Shown here one piece after another: positions 36,622 to 46,001 of a stretch of 62,454 nucleotides of DNA; the first letter of the stretch is position 1, and every line of letters begins with the position of its first letter. The notes under the pieces are model-generated. The model searched no databases, was not told where the DNA came from, and saw only the letters and a program-made list of their open reading frames with translations. Source of the DNA: Deltaproteobacteria bacterium (GTDB lineage Bacteria; Myxococcota_A; UBA796; SXON01); NCBI GenBank assembly GCA_947486185.1, contig CANKTH010000016.1, positions 1 to 62,454 on the forward strand, read 5' to 3'. The position numbers and the translations under genes were made by a program.

Positions 36622-38228
36622 ATGCGGAGTTACGCCGCACCCTGACGGCCGCCGGTGCGTTTCTCGCGCTCGCCCTGGTGCTCACCTGGCCGCTGTGCAC
36701 CGCCCCGGCGAGCTTCATCCCAGGCGGCGCACGCACCGACGCGCCCAACGCGGTGTGGTCGCTGTGGCTCGTCCACGACGCGCTCTCTCGCGGCGTTTTT
36801 CCGCTTCAAACCAACCTTCTCGACTTCCCCGACGGGGGCCGGCTCGTGGTGGCCGACCCGCTCAACGCGCTCCTCGGATATCCGCTCGTCGCCCTATTTG
36901 GTCCGGTGGCGGCGTACAGTCTGCTGGTCATCGGGCACCTCTGGGCGGCGGGCTTGTTCGCCTGGCGTCTCGGTCGCGAGCTCGGCGGCTCGGGCTGGGT
37001 CGCGGGGGTCGGGTACATGAGCGCGCCGCTGTTGCTGTCCCACGTTCAGAACGGGAGCTCCGAGGCCGTCGCGGCGGGCTGGCTGCCGTTGGCGGCCTGG
37101 CTGCTCATACGGGCGATCGAACGGGGTGGGGCCGGCCGGGTTCTGCTCGCGGCGCTCGGCCTCTTTTTCGCCGCTCTGGGCGGGAGCTGGTACGGGGGCG
37201 TGGGCGTCTTCGTCTTTGCGTCGATGATCCTGGTTTGGGGCTGGCCCGGACTGCCTCGCCTCATCCTGACCCGGCGGCTCCTCCCCGCGATGGTGCTCGG
37301 TGCGCTCCTCGCGGCGCCCGTAGCGGTCGCGATCAAGTCGGTGGCCGTCGCGGAAGACGGCCTCGTAGACATCAAGAACCCGGAAGATCTCTCGCGCATT
37401 CGGCGGACGATCGGCGCCGCTGACCCTCGGGTCTGGCTCGCGCCCCTTGACTTCCGCTCCCCGGACTTCCTGCACCTGGAGGGCAACCCGAGCGACCGGG
37501 TCCACACCGCCTACCTGGGTTTTGTGCTCCTCGCCCTGGCGCTATGGCCGGGGAACCGGATCCGCGGTCGCGCGGCGTGGTGGTGGGGCATCGCGGCCAG
37601 CCTCGTGCTGGCGATGGGTCCCGTGCTGGTCATCAACGGCTTCCCGTTCGCGCTCGGTGGACGGGCGATACCGCTACCCTACGCCGCGCTCGAGGGACTC
37701 CCGGGTTTCTCTTCCTTGTCATTGCTTTATCGCCTCGCCGCGCTGGGGGTGTTGGGCGTGGCGGTACTCGCCGACCGGGGGAAACCGGCCTTCGCCCTGC
37801 TCGTACTGGCGGAGGTCTACCTTCTCTCACCCGCCCGTCACCTGCCCGAGCTCACCCCGATCCCCGAGCTGCCGGCCGCGCTCGTGCTCGCCACCGAGCC
37901 CGAAGGCGCAGTCGTCAACGTGCCGGTCGTGCCCGGTCGAAACTTCCTATATGAGCAGGTACTCCATCACAAACCGGTGACCGGGTCGCTCAATACGAGC
38001 GTCAACCGATCGGGTCTCCAGGTCCTCGCGGCGGCACGGAAGATGCGCTCGGGTGAGCTGACCTTGTCGGGATTTGTGGCGGTCGCACAAGGGCTGGGCG
38101 TCCGCTACGTGGTGCAACACAAGAACGTCATGGCTCCCGAGGCCTTCTTGTCCGCGATCCTGGCGATCACGCGGAACTTCGAGCCGATCGCCCAGGACGA
38201 CAAGATCGCGGTCTACCGCCTCTGGTGA
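36618..38228 (+). CDS. polytopic membrane protein, possibly GT-C-type glycosyltransferase-like
   Basis: A 536-residue membrane protein starting at TTG (36618), which overlaps the stop of the preceding gene. About ten hydrophobic segments occupy residues 10-400 and a soluble C-terminal domain of about 120 residues follows. An Asp near the first loop (ARTDAPN) is where GT-C enzymes often keep a catalytic Asp, but the family could not be identified. It could move or glycosylate a lipid-linked substrate. Its linkage to the TldD-type pair suggests a shared exported pathway. Confidence 0.5.
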   Translation: MNAELRRTLTAAGAFLALALVLTWPLCTAPASFIPGGARTDAPNAVWSLWLVHDALSRGVFPLQTNLLDFPDGGRLVVADPLNALLGYPLVALFGPVAAYSLLVIGHLWAAGLFAWRLGRELGGSGWVAGVGYMSAPLLLSHVQNGSSEAVAAGWLPLAAWLLIRAIERGGAGRVLLAALGLFFAALGGSWYGGVGVFVFASMILVWGWPGLPRLILTRRLLPAMVLGALLAAPVAVAIKSVAVAEDGLVDIKNPEDLSRIRRTIGAADPRVWLAPLDFRSPDFLHLEGNPSDRVHTAYLGFVLLALALWPGNRIRGRAAWWWGIAASLVLAMGPVLVINGFPFALGGRAIPLPYAALEGLPGFSSLSLLYRLAALGVLGVAVLADRGKPAFALLVLAEVYLLSPARHLPELTPIPELPAALVLATEPEGAVVNVPVVPGRNFLYEQVLHHKPVTGSLNTSVNRSGLQVLAAARKMRSGELTLSGFVAVAQGLGVRYVVQHKNVMAPEAFLSAILAITRNFEPIAQDDKIAVYRLW

Positions 38229-38291
38229 GGCCCTTGACCCGAGGGTCTCTCCGCATTGAGGGGCTCCGACCACCGGGGCGGTCCGCCCTCA

Positions 38292-40922
38292 TCAACCACG
38301 AATGCCGCGTATCGCCCGCTCCACCGTGACGCAGAGGTCGCGTGCCCGATAAGGTTTGGGCAAGCGCAGCACCACCCCACCGTTCCGGTCGTCGGTCAGC
38401 CCTACCTCGGAGTAGCCCGACGAGATCACGACGGCGAGGTCCGGACGGACCGCGCGCATCTTCTCAAAAGCCTCCGCCCCACTCATCCGCGGCATCGTCA
38501 GGTCGAGGACCACCACCGCCCAGGTCTGCGGCGCCGCCAGGAAGCGGTCCAGGCCATCCTGACCGTCCACGGCGGCGACGACCTCATAACCGTCACGCTC
38601 CAGCACCGACGTCGCGAGGTCCCGAATGGCCTCGTCGTCGTCCACCACCAACACCTTGGCGCCCAAGGTCGGCTCCAAGCTCGCCCGCGGCGCCTCATGG
38701 ATCGCCGGGATCCAGACCTCGATGGTGGTCCCGTGCCCCGGCCGCGACACCACGCGAATCGCCCCCTCGTGCCGTTGTACTGTGCCCAACGTAGCGGCGA
38801 GCCCGAGGCCGTTTCCGCCCCGTTTGGTCGAAAAGAAGGGTTCAAACATGCGCCGACGCGTGTCGGTGTCCATCCCGACGCCGGTGTCCCTGACGATCAC
38901 CCGCACGTAGGCCCGCGCGCCCGGCGGATGGGTCACCCAGCCCTCCTGGTCCGGCGGCGCCGGGCCACGATAACGATCCAGCGTCAGGGTGACCTCGCCC
39001 CCTGGCGTAGCATCCGCGGCGTTCGTGACCAGGTTCAGCAGCACCTGGCGGAGCTGGGACGGATCGCAGACCGTCATCAGCGGGCCGTTGGGCAGCCGGG
39101 CACGAAGCGTACACCGTCGTCCGAGCGAGGCGTCGAGGAGCAGCAACAGCTCGCGCGCGAGCGCGGTCAGATCCGTAGGCTCTCGCTGTTCCGGCCCACG
39201 ACCGGCATAATGTAGCAAACCCCTCGTCAATTCTGCGGCTCTCACCGCAGCCACTTCGATGCGCCGGAGGTAGCTCTCCAGCTCGGGGCGCGTCTGGCGC
39301 AGCTCCAGCGCGAGGCTCGTGTTGCCGATGATCGCGGCGAGCAGATTGTTGAAGTCATGGGCGATGCCGCCCGCGAGCATACCGAGGCTCTCCATGCGTT
39401 GTGCAGCCTGAAGCCTCGCTTCCAGCCGCTCTGCCTCCAACCGTCGCCGCGAGGTCACATCGAGGGCGACCGTCACCACTGCGGCGCCCTCGTGGCCGGC
39501 CGGCGGGCGAACATCCAACTCAAATGTACGTTCTCCGACCGTAACCTCGCAGGTCACGGTCGCCCCAGCCACCGCCTGCTCGTGGGCCTGGACGATCACG
39601 TCGGCCACCGACGGTGCCAACACCCGGCAGAGGTCCCGCGACAGCAAGCGGCCCCCTCCCGGGCCGGGAGTCTGGAGCGCGTCATCGGAGTGGCCCGTCC
39701 GGGTAGGTACCAGGTCCTCCAGCCGCGCCCCCGAGGCAAACGCGACTCTCAAGTTACGATCTACCGACCACACGGCTCCCGGGAAATGTTCGAGCAGCAG
39801 TCGGAGCCACGCATCGCGGTCCGTCAAACGTACGTTCGCCTTCGTGAGCTCCTCGGTCCGTGACGCAACCCGGCGCTCCAGCTCACGATTGAGCTTGTCA
39901 AGCTGAGCCTGCGCGCGAGCACGCTGCTTGATCTCCACCGCCAAGGCGTCGTTCGCCCAGGCGGCCGTTCGCGCGGCCTCGCGCAGGTCGGCCTCCTGGC
40001 GTCGGGCGCGCCAGGTGGACACTCCCGCGAGCGCGGACACCAACAGGCCCGCGAAGCCCAAGGTCAAGGAGGTGGGGAGCTCCGCCGCCGACGGCGACGG
40101 GCTGGCATAACGGGTCACCAGCGGCACCCCGCCAAAGCTCCATGGTTGATCCCAGGTATATTCCCCCTCGCCCTCCACTGCAGGGGAGTCACCCGCGAGC
40201 CAGCGCCCGTCGGCGGTCAGCAGACTCGCGCGCAGGCCGTGCAAGAGGGCGCTTCCCGGATGGAGCCGGCCTGCCTCGACCACGCCGAGCACCACACCCA
40301 CCACGGCGTCCCGCCGCTCCTCAACCGTGTTCCTGGGCTTGGTCGAATCGTAGACGGCCTCAAACAGTAGGAATCCGGCCTTCGCCTCCTGCGCCAGCTC
40401 CACCGCCTCTGAGGGCACCTGCGCACCGGCGTCAATAGCGCGTTGAATGGCGTGCGCCCCGAGCTTTTCAGCGCCCAGATCGAGACCGACCGCGGCCTCG
40501 TTCTCGCGTAGAGGGTGCACCAACTCCACCAGAAAACGAAGTTCGAAGCTGGATGGCTCCCCCGGAGGCCGTCGTAGGCTGTCGGCACCGCCGGCGGCGG
40601 GACGAAGCGGCGCCCACTCGAGCGCGCGCACCTCCGGGTGGTGGGCCAACAGCACAGAACAGAAGTTGTCGAATTCCTCCGGACTGACCTCCGTTGACGA
40701 GGCGTACAGCGCACCCAGGGCCGCGACGGCGCCAAACGCCGACTCTCCGCCGTGCTCGGCCGCGAGACGGTGACCCGCCGCGTGCGCGCGAATGTCCACG
40801 TCGCGGAAGAGCCGCTCCGCGCGTTGAACCGTGATCGCCAACAGAAGCGACAGAATGGCGCCGAGCGCCACGACCAGCACCGCGGCGGTCGAGGGTCGAA
40901 GGGTTACCGTCAGCGGGCTCAC
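38292..40922 (-). CDS. hybrid histidine kinase with a CHASE sensor and receiver
   Basis: An 876-residue membrane sensor. Order: membrane helix (about 13-33), periplasmic CHASE domain (about 60-250), second helix (about 285-305), coiled coil, PAS (about 375-490), HisKA with the phospho-acceptor H522 in GGIAHDFNN, HATPase (NAAD, DTGVGMD, GNGLGLA) and a C-terminal receiver with D807 in VVLDLTMPRMSG. It presumably senses a small periplasmic molecule. The GTG at 40922 was chosen because the frame upstream lies within the previous gene, which ends four bases earlier. No partner regulator with a DNA-binding domain is nearby. Confidence 0.85.
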   Translation of the reverse strand: MSPLTVTLRPSTAAVLVVALGAILSLLLAITVQRAERLFRDVDIRAHAAGHRLAAEHGGESAFGAVAALGALYASSTEVSPEEFDNFCSVLLAHHPEVRALEWAPLRPAAGGADSLRRPPGEPSSFELRFLVELVHPLRENEAAVGLDLGAEKLGAHAIQRAIDAGAQVPSEAVELAQEAKAGFLLFEAVYDSTKPRNTVEERRDAVVGVVLGVVEAGRLHPGSALLHGLRASLLTADGRWLAGDSPAVEGEGEYTWDQPWSFGGVPLVTRYASPSPSAAELPTSLTLGFAGLLVSALAGVSTWRARRQEADLREAARTAAWANDALAVEIKQRARAQAQLDKLNRELERRVASRTEELTKANVRLTDRDAWLRLLLEHFPGAVWSVDRNLRVAFASGARLEDLVPTRTGHSDDALQTPGPGGGRLLSRDLCRVLAPSVADVIVQAHEQAVAGATVTCEVTVGERTFELDVRPPAGHEGAAVVTVALDVTSRRRLEAERLEARLQAAQRMESLGMLAGGIAHDFNNLLAAIIGNTSLALELRQTRPELESYLRRIEVAAVRAAELTRGLLHYAGRGPEQREPTDLTALARELLLLLDASLGRRCTLRARLPNGPLMTVCDPSQLRQVLLNLVTNAADATPGGEVTLTLDRYRGPAPPDQEGWVTHPPGARAYVRVIVRDTGVGMDTDTRRRMFEPFFSTKRGGNGLGLAATLGTVQRHEGAIRVVSRPGHGTTIEVWIPAIHEAPRASLEPTLGAKVLVVDDDEAIRDLATSVLERDGYEVVAAVDGQDGLDRFLAAPQTWAVVVLDLTMPRMSGAEAFEKMRAVRPDLAVVISSGYSEVGLTDDRNGGVVLRLPKPYRARDLCVTVERAIRGIRG

Positions 40923-40926
40923 ACCG

Positions 40927-41526
40927 TCAAGGTAGCGCGTGCCCGACAGGCCCGCTCGCGCAGGCGTCGGGCGGCAGACCGGCGAGTCGCGCCACCGCCG
41001 CCCAGCCTTCCGCGACCCCGGGGCGTCGGGCCCCCAGCCCGACCGCCGAGACGTGGCGCGCCTCCTCGCCGAGCCGACGATAAGCACGGGGGGAGGCCCC
41101 GATGTGGAGGTCGGCCCCCACCAACGCGCCCGCGGGGTGCGGCATCACCGCGACCCCAGCGACAAAACGAACGTCGACCTTGACCCCGCCATAGGCCCCT
41201 GGTTCCCCGAGCGCGATCGCGATGATGGGGGGTTGAAGCTCCGCGAACCACGCCACGATCCGCTCCTCGACGTCCAGGAGCGGATCGGGCTTCGGCTCGA
41301 ACCACGCGAGGTAGAGGTTGCCCCGCGGCGTCGGCCAGTCCCCCGAAGCGCTGTGCGGGGAGACAGGTCGTTGGAGTATCACAATCGGCGTGGTCGCCGC
41401 GTCGACCGCCTCTTCGGAAAGCTCCGCCGCCAGGAGATCGAGCGCAGAGCTCGCCTGCCGTACCACGACCACCGGATGCGCACCGCACACCATAGCGAAC
41501 GACACCGTGATCAGCCCGAGGAGCAC
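40927..41526 (-). CDS. small exported protein, possible ligand-binding partner of the hybrid kinase
   Basis: A 199-residue predicted exported protein; the start at GTG 41526 is followed by a hydrophobic signal (LLGLITVSFAMVCG). The mature part has alternating strands and helices with GDWPTPRGNLYLAWFE and IIAIALGEPGAYGGV, resembling one lobe of a periplasmic binding protein, but no family was confirmed. It ends four bases before the kinase start, and the P5C dehydrogenase gene ends four bases upstream, so it is probably co-transcribed with the CHASE kinase. Confidence 0.5.
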   Translation of the reverse strand: MLLGLITVSFAMVCGAHPVVVVRQASSALDLLAAELSEEAVDAATTPIVILQRPVSPHSASGDWPTPRGNLYLAWFEPKPDPLLDVEERIVAWFAELQPPIIAIALGEPGAYGGVKVDVRFVAGVAVMPHPAGALVGADLHIGASPRAYRRLGEEARHVSAVGLGARRPGVAEGWAAVARLAGLPPDACASGPVGHALP

Positions 41527-41530
41527 GGGA

Positions 41531-43156
41531 TCACGGCGCCAGGAAAGGGTAGCGCCACTCGGTCGGCGGGACCAACGTCTCCTTGATCGACCGTGGGCTG
41601 ATCCACCGTAAAAGATTGCCGGGAGCTCCTGCCTTGTCGTTGGTGCCCGAAGCGCGCGAGCCTCCGAATGGCTGCTGCCCGACCACGGCGCCGGTCGGCT
41701 TGTCGTTGATGTAGAAATTCCCGGCCGCGTGCCGCAGCCCGTCCAGCGCCTGCTGCACTGCCACGCGGTCGCGCGAGAACACCGCGCCGGTCAGCGCATA
41801 GGGACCGGTGCGGTCAACCTGCTGAATCGCCTCGGTGAAGCCGGCCTCCGGGTAGACCCACGCGGTCACGATCGGGCCAAAGATCTCCTCCTGCATCAGC
41901 CGGTGTTGAGGCTCCTGCACCTCCACCAGCGTCGGTTCGATGAACCATCCCACCCGCCCGTCCGCGCCACCGCCCGCGTGAACACGGCCCGTCTCGCGCG
42001 CAAGCTGCAGGTAGGTCGTATGTTTTTCGAACGCGCGCTGATCGATCACCGCCCCGACGAAGTTCCGCGGGTCGCGTACGTCCCCCTGACGCAGCTCCGC
42101 CATGATCGCCACGACTCGGTCCCGCACCTCGGGCCACAGGTTATCGGGCATATAAAGCCGGCTGGCCGCCGAGCACTTCTGGCCCTGGTACTCAAACGCT
42201 CCGCGGACGATAGCCACGGCGAGCGAGGCCGCGTCGGCGCTGGGATGGGCAAGAATGAAGTCCTTACCTCCCGTTTCCCCAACGATACGCGGGTACGCCC
42301 GGTAACGCGCCACCCCCTCACCTACGGTGCGCCAGATATGCTGGAAGACCGCGGTTGAACCTGTGAAATGTACCCCCGCGAGCTCCGGCCGGGCCAACAG
42401 TGGCGTGCCCACATCCGCGCCTTCGCCATGCACCACGTTGATCACGCCCTCGGGCAGGCCGGCCGCCGCCAAAAGGCGCTGAAGATGGTGACACGCGAGC
42501 GCTGACGTAAGGGCGGGCTTCCAAAGCACGGTATTACCCACCAAGGCCGGCGCCGTCGGTAGGTTCGCCGCGATCGACGTGAAGTTGAACGGCGAGATCG
42601 CAAACACAAAACCATCCAGTGGACGGTGATCGGTGCGGTTCCAGGTGCCGGGCGCGTCAACTGGCGGCTGTTCCTGCAGGATCTGGCGATAGTAGTGAAT
42701 GTTGAACCGCCAGAAATCAATCAACTCACACGCCGCGTCGATCTCCGCCTGGTGGACGGTCTTGGATTGGCCCAGCATGGTGGCCGCGTTGATTCGATCG
42801 CGCCAGGGTCCCGCGAGCAGCTCCGAGGCGCGGAGCAGCACCGCCGCACGTTGTTCCCAGGGCAGCCCCGCCCAGCTCTCCCTCGCGCTTTCGGCGGCCG
42901 TTACGGCACGTTCGACTTCACGAGGTCCAGCAAGGTGAACCCGCGCCAGCACGTGCCCGTGCGCGCAGGGCATCGTGACCTCACGGATCACGCCGGTGTA
43001 GACGTCGACGCCGCCGATGACGTTGGGGATCTCGACGATGGTAGCTGCCTGACGGTCCAGCTCGGCGGCGACACGGAGCTGCTCGGCCGAACCGGGGACA
43101 TAAGCGCGTACCGGCTCATTGAGCGGGACGGGGCTGCGGCTGATTCCTGCGTACAT
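41531..43156 (-). CDS. 1-pyrroline-5-carboxylate dehydrogenase
   Basis: A 541-residue aldehyde dehydrogenase converting glutamate 5-semialdehyde to glutamate in proline breakdown. The Glu in GETGGKDF and catalytic Cys in YQGQKCSAASRLY are present, and VDRTGPYALTGAVF and QPFGGSRASGTNDKAG match the longer P5CDH branch found in animals and some bacteria. ATG at 43156 gives this length; the extra 44 codons in frame upstream are in the divergent promoter region. No proline dehydrogenase gene lies nearby. Confidence 0.9.
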   Translation of the reverse strand: MYAGISRSPVPLNEPVRAYVPGSAEQLRVAAELDRQAATIVEIPNVIGGVDVYTGVIREVTMPCAHGHVLARVHLAGPREVERAVTAAESARESWAGLPWEQRAAVLLRASELLAGPWRDRINAATMLGQSKTVHQAEIDAACELIDFWRFNIHYYRQILQEQPPVDAPGTWNRTDHRPLDGFVFAISPFNFTSIAANLPTAPALVGNTVLWKPALTSALACHHLQRLLAAAGLPEGVINVVHGEGADVGTPLLARPELAGVHFTGSTAVFQHIWRTVGEGVARYRAYPRIVGETGGKDFILAHPSADAASLAVAIVRGAFEYQGQKCSAASRLYMPDNLWPEVRDRVVAIMAELRQGDVRDPRNFVGAVIDQRAFEKHTTYLQLARETGRVHAGGGADGRVGWFIEPTLVEVQEPQHRLMQEEIFGPIVTAWVYPEAGFTEAIQQVDRTGPYALTGAVFSRDRVAVQQALDGLRHAAGNFYINDKPTGAVVGQQPFGGSRASGTNDKAGAPGNLLRWISPRSIKETLVPPTEWRYPFLAP

Positions 43157-43242
43157 CGGGGCTCCATAGCGGGCCCCCAGAGGTAGCCCGTCAGCCGCCG
43201 CGAGGCACCACACCGCAGAGCCCACCGGGATAACCCACCACG

Positions 43243-43902
43243 ATGAACCTTCAGATCGACATTCCGGCGGCCTTTCGCTGGGCGTCAAGCCGCGAGGACT
43301 GGTGGCGCCCCTACCTGATCCTGGGCGCGTGCACCTTCATCCCGCTCGTCGGCCCGTTCGTTCACTTCGGATGGCAACGCCGCGCGTTTGACGCCGCCCG
43401 CGCCGGGGACCCCGTCCCCGATCCGGAGCCCCTCACCGACCTCGGCGCGGGCTTCAAGCTCCTGGTGGGCCTTGCCATCTCACAGATGATCCTTATTGTA
43501 CCTTTTTTTTTGCTGCTGACGCTTCCCGTGGTCGCGTTGTTGATCGCCGCGCAGCAGGCCGACCCCGACGTTCAACCCTTCTACGTCCTCGCCGCCGGCC
43601 TGCTCAACCTGATGATGTTCCTACCCCTGATCCCGGTCATCGTGATCCAGCAGGAGCTGATGCGGCGTGAGCTCAAAGGCCAGTTTATCGCTGCTCTTCG
43701 TCTGGGTGCCGTGTTCTCGACCATTCGCCGGCACGCCGTCGAATACGTGACCATCATGTTAGGCGCCTGGCTGGGTCAACTCGTGGCCGGCTTTGGCTGG
43801 TTCCTCTGTTTCGTCGGGATGTTCTTTACGCTGCCCTTCAGCTTCGCGGTAAACTGCCACCTGTTGGCGCAGTTCGACAAAAGGGTCGGCGAGGAGGCGT
43901 AG
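43243..43902 (+). CDS. DUF4013-like membrane protein
   Basis: A 219-residue membrane protein of the DUF4013 type, with five or six hydrophobic segments and a basic turn (HFGWQRRAFDAARAG) after the first. No catalytic residues visible. It ends directly against parB (stop 43900-43902, ATG 43903) and is likely co-transcribed with parB and the bactofilin. Confidence 0.65.
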   Translation: MNLQIDIPAAFRWASSREDWWRPYLILGACTFIPLVGPFVHFGWQRRAFDAARAGDPVPDPEPLTDLGAGFKLLVGLAISQMILIVPFFLLLTLPVVALLIAAQQADPDVQPFYVLAAGLLNLMMFLPLIPVIVIQQELMRRELKGQFIAALRLGAVFSTIRRHAVEYVTIMLGAWLGQLVAGFGWFLCFVGMFFTLPFSFAVNCHLLAQFDKRVGEEA

Positions 43903-44685
43903 ATGGCGGAAAAGCTCCTTTATGTGCCGATCGACCGAATCAGGCCCAATCCCGAGCAGCCGCGCCATCACTTCGCGACGACGGCGCTCGACGAGCTCAC
44001 GGCGTCGATCCGTGCCCACGGCATCATGTCGCCGCTGGTCGCGCGACGCGATCTTCGAGGCGAAATCGTCCTGATCGCGGGCGAACGCCGGCTCCGGGCT
44101 GCGGCACAGGCGGGTCTGCGAGAGGTGCCCGTGGTGTTTTACGACGCGCCCGGCGAGGTAGACACCCTCGAGCTCGCCCTGGTTGAAAACCTGCAGCGGG
44201 CTGACCTCGACGCCCTGGACGCCGCTGAGGGATACCAAAGGTTGATTCGACACTATGGACATACGCAGGAGCAGGTCGCGGTGCGGGTCGGGAAGGACCG
44301 CGCGACCGTTGCCAATACACTGCGCCTGCTCAAGTTGCCGGCGGCCGGGCGCGACGCGCTGAGAAAAGAACAGATCTCTGCCGGACATGCGCGCGCGCTC
44401 CTCGCCCTGGAAGACGATGGGCGCTTTGACGAGGTGTTGCGCACCGTGATCAGCCGCGCGCTCAACGTGCGCGCTACGGAGGCGCTGATTCGGAGTATCT
44501 CCCGCCAAAAAGGTGCGAAGCCCTCTCCCGATCGCAGCTTGGTGCGCGCCTCGGATCGCCTGTCACGGCGGTTTGACACACGGGTCGAGCTCAAGTCCCG
44601 TAAGGACGGCGGCGGTAAGGTGGTGCTGCATTTTTCGAACCCCGAGGACCTCGATCGTCTGCTCGCTCGGTTGGAGAACGATTGA
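43903..44685 (+). CDS. parB: ParB/Spo0J-family chromosome partition protein
   Basis: A 260-residue protein that binds parS and spreads as a CTP clamp. The N-domain has GERRLRAA (CTP motif) and ALVENLQRADLD, followed by a helix-turn-helix region (TQEQVAVRVGKDRATVANTLRLL) and a C-terminal dimerisation domain with GGKVVLHFSNPEDLDRLL. The protein starts at an ATG directly after DUF4013. It lies away from parA in this window, which is unusual because parA and parB are normally adjacent. No clear parS site was found in the window. Confidence 0.88.
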   Translation: MAEKLLYVPIDRIRPNPEQPRHHFATTALDELTASIRAHGIMSPLVARRDLRGEIVLIAGERRLRAAAQAGLREVPVVFYDAPGEVDTLELALVENLQRADLDALDAAEGYQRLIRHYGHTQEQVAVRVGKDRATVANTLRLLKLPAAGRDALRKEQISAGHARALLALEDDGRFDEVLRTVISRALNVRATEALIRSISRQKGAKPSPDRSLVRASDRLSRRFDTRVELKSRKDGGGKVVLHFSNPEDLDRLLARLEND

Positions 44686-45014
44686 AAGCCGATCCTGAAA
44701 TCCCTCTTTCGGCGCTGCTGGGCCGCGGCGCCACGTGGACGGGTGACCTTGCTTTCGAAGGGCGCGTCAGGATCGATGGCATCTACCGGGGCCGCATTTA
44801 CACCGAAGATGTTCTGGAGATCGGCGAAGGCGGTCTGGTGGAGGGCGAGATTGACGCGGCCACGCTGGTCGTGTCGGGAACCGCGTCCGGGGGCGTGCGG
44901 GCGAGGCGGCGCGTCCTGCTCACCTCTACGGGATTGATCAAGGGGAAGCTTGAGACACCGCGCGTGGAAGTGGCGCCAGGAGGGCGAATCGACGCGGTTG
45001 TACGGATCGGCTAG
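44682..45014 (+). CDS. bactofilin
   Basis: A 110-residue bactofilin: a right-handed beta-helix with short turns, such as GRGATWTGDLAFEGRVRIDG and VVSGTASGGVRARRRVLL. Bactofilins polymerise without nucleotide. The start is a TTG at 44682 that overlaps the parB stop (TTGA); no ATG is near. In myxobacteria bactofilins scaffold ParB and its partner PadC near the poles, so the coupling to parB suggests the same job here. Confidence 0.87.
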   Translation: MKADPEIPLSALLGRGATWTGDLAFEGRVRIDGIYRGRIYTEDVLEIGEGGLVEGEIDAATLVVSGTASGGVRARRRVLLTSTGLIKGKLETPRVEVAPGGRIDAVVRIG

Positions 45015-45090
45015 TCCGCCCGTCCGGCGGGCGCCGCGGGGCCGCGACTGCCCCAAGACAGAGGCACAAACGGGTAAAGAGGCAAAGTCA

Positions 45091-45969
45091 ATGTCATTCT
45101 TCTCTCAGAAGCGGGTGTTCATCTCGGGTGGCTCCAAAGGTATCGGTCGGGAAGCCGCTCTCCTGCTGGCGGCGGAAGGAGCCCACGTCGGGATCGGCGC
45201 CCGCGGGGAGGCGGCGCTGGCGGACACGCTCGCAGCGATGCGCAGCCGTGCCCGCCCCGAGCAGCGACTGATCACCGTGAACATGGACGTCCACCAGACC
45301 GAATCGGTCAACGCGGCCGCCGTCCAGTGTGTCGCCCAGCTCGGCGGACTTGACGTACTGGTATGCAACGCCGGCGCCGCTGAGGCCGGGCCCGTGCTCG
45401 AGGTGGATGACGGCATGTTTCTACGGATGATGGAGCTCAACTATCTAGGACACGTACGCTGTGTTCGGGCCTTCGCTCCTCACCTGGTCGCGGCGGGGCG
45501 CGGCGATGTCTGCCTGGTGACCTCCCTCGCCGCCGTGACCGGCTTCTGGGGCTATGGCGCTTATGGAGCCAGCAAAGCGGCGATTGTGCAGATGGCGGAG
45601 GCGCTGCGGATGGAGCTGAAGCCCGCTGGCGTGCGGGTGGAGGTGTTCTACCCACCGACAACCGAGACGCCGGGGTTCGCCCACGAGACCCTCACCAAGC
45701 CCGAGCTCCTGCACGTCGTCGAGTCTGAGTCGGCGTTCAACGCAGCGCACTCCGCGGAGGAGGTGGGGCGTGCGCTCCTACGCGCCATCGCAGGAGGCAG
45801 GTTCTACAACCTGCCGACCTGGGACTGTAAGCTTCAGAGCTTCATCGTTCGGCACGCCCCCGGCCTGTATCACTACCTCGCCGACGACGAGCTGCGGAAG
45901 GGTGCAGCCCGGGTCACGGCGCTCAAAGCCCAAGGCATCGACCCCAAGGCCCCGAAAAAGCCCCGCTAA
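45091..45969 (+). CDS. 3-ketodihydrosphingosine-reductase-like SDR (KDSR type)
   Basis: A 292-residue SDR. The cofactor loop is ISGGSKGIG, catalytic Ser/Tyr/Lys are in SLAAV and YGASKAA, and VEVFYPPTTETPGFAHE with TKPE is the signature of eukaryotic 3-ketodihydrosphingosine reductase. It would make dihydrosphingosine in sphingolipid synthesis. No serine palmitoyltransferase or ceramide synthase genes are in the window. ATG at 45091 was taken; the frame is open 47 codons upstream, in the bactofilin end and the gap. Confidence 0.72.
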   Translation: MSFFSQKRVFISGGSKGIGREAALLLAAEGAHVGIGARGEAALADTLAAMRSRARPEQRLITVNMDVHQTESVNAAAVQCVAQLGGLDVLVCNAGAAEAGPVLEVDDGMFLRMMELNYLGHVRCVRAFAPHLVAAGRGDVCLVTSLAAVTGFWGYGAYGASKAAIVQMAEALRMELKPAGVRVEVFYPPTTETPGFAHETLTKPELLHVVESESAFNAAHSAEEVGRALLRAIAGGRFYNLPTWDCKLQSFIVRHAPGLYHYLADDELRKGAARVTALKAQGIDPKAPKKPR

Positions 45970-46001
45970 GGGGCGGGTGATGCCGCCCCGATCTTCTGAC
46001 T

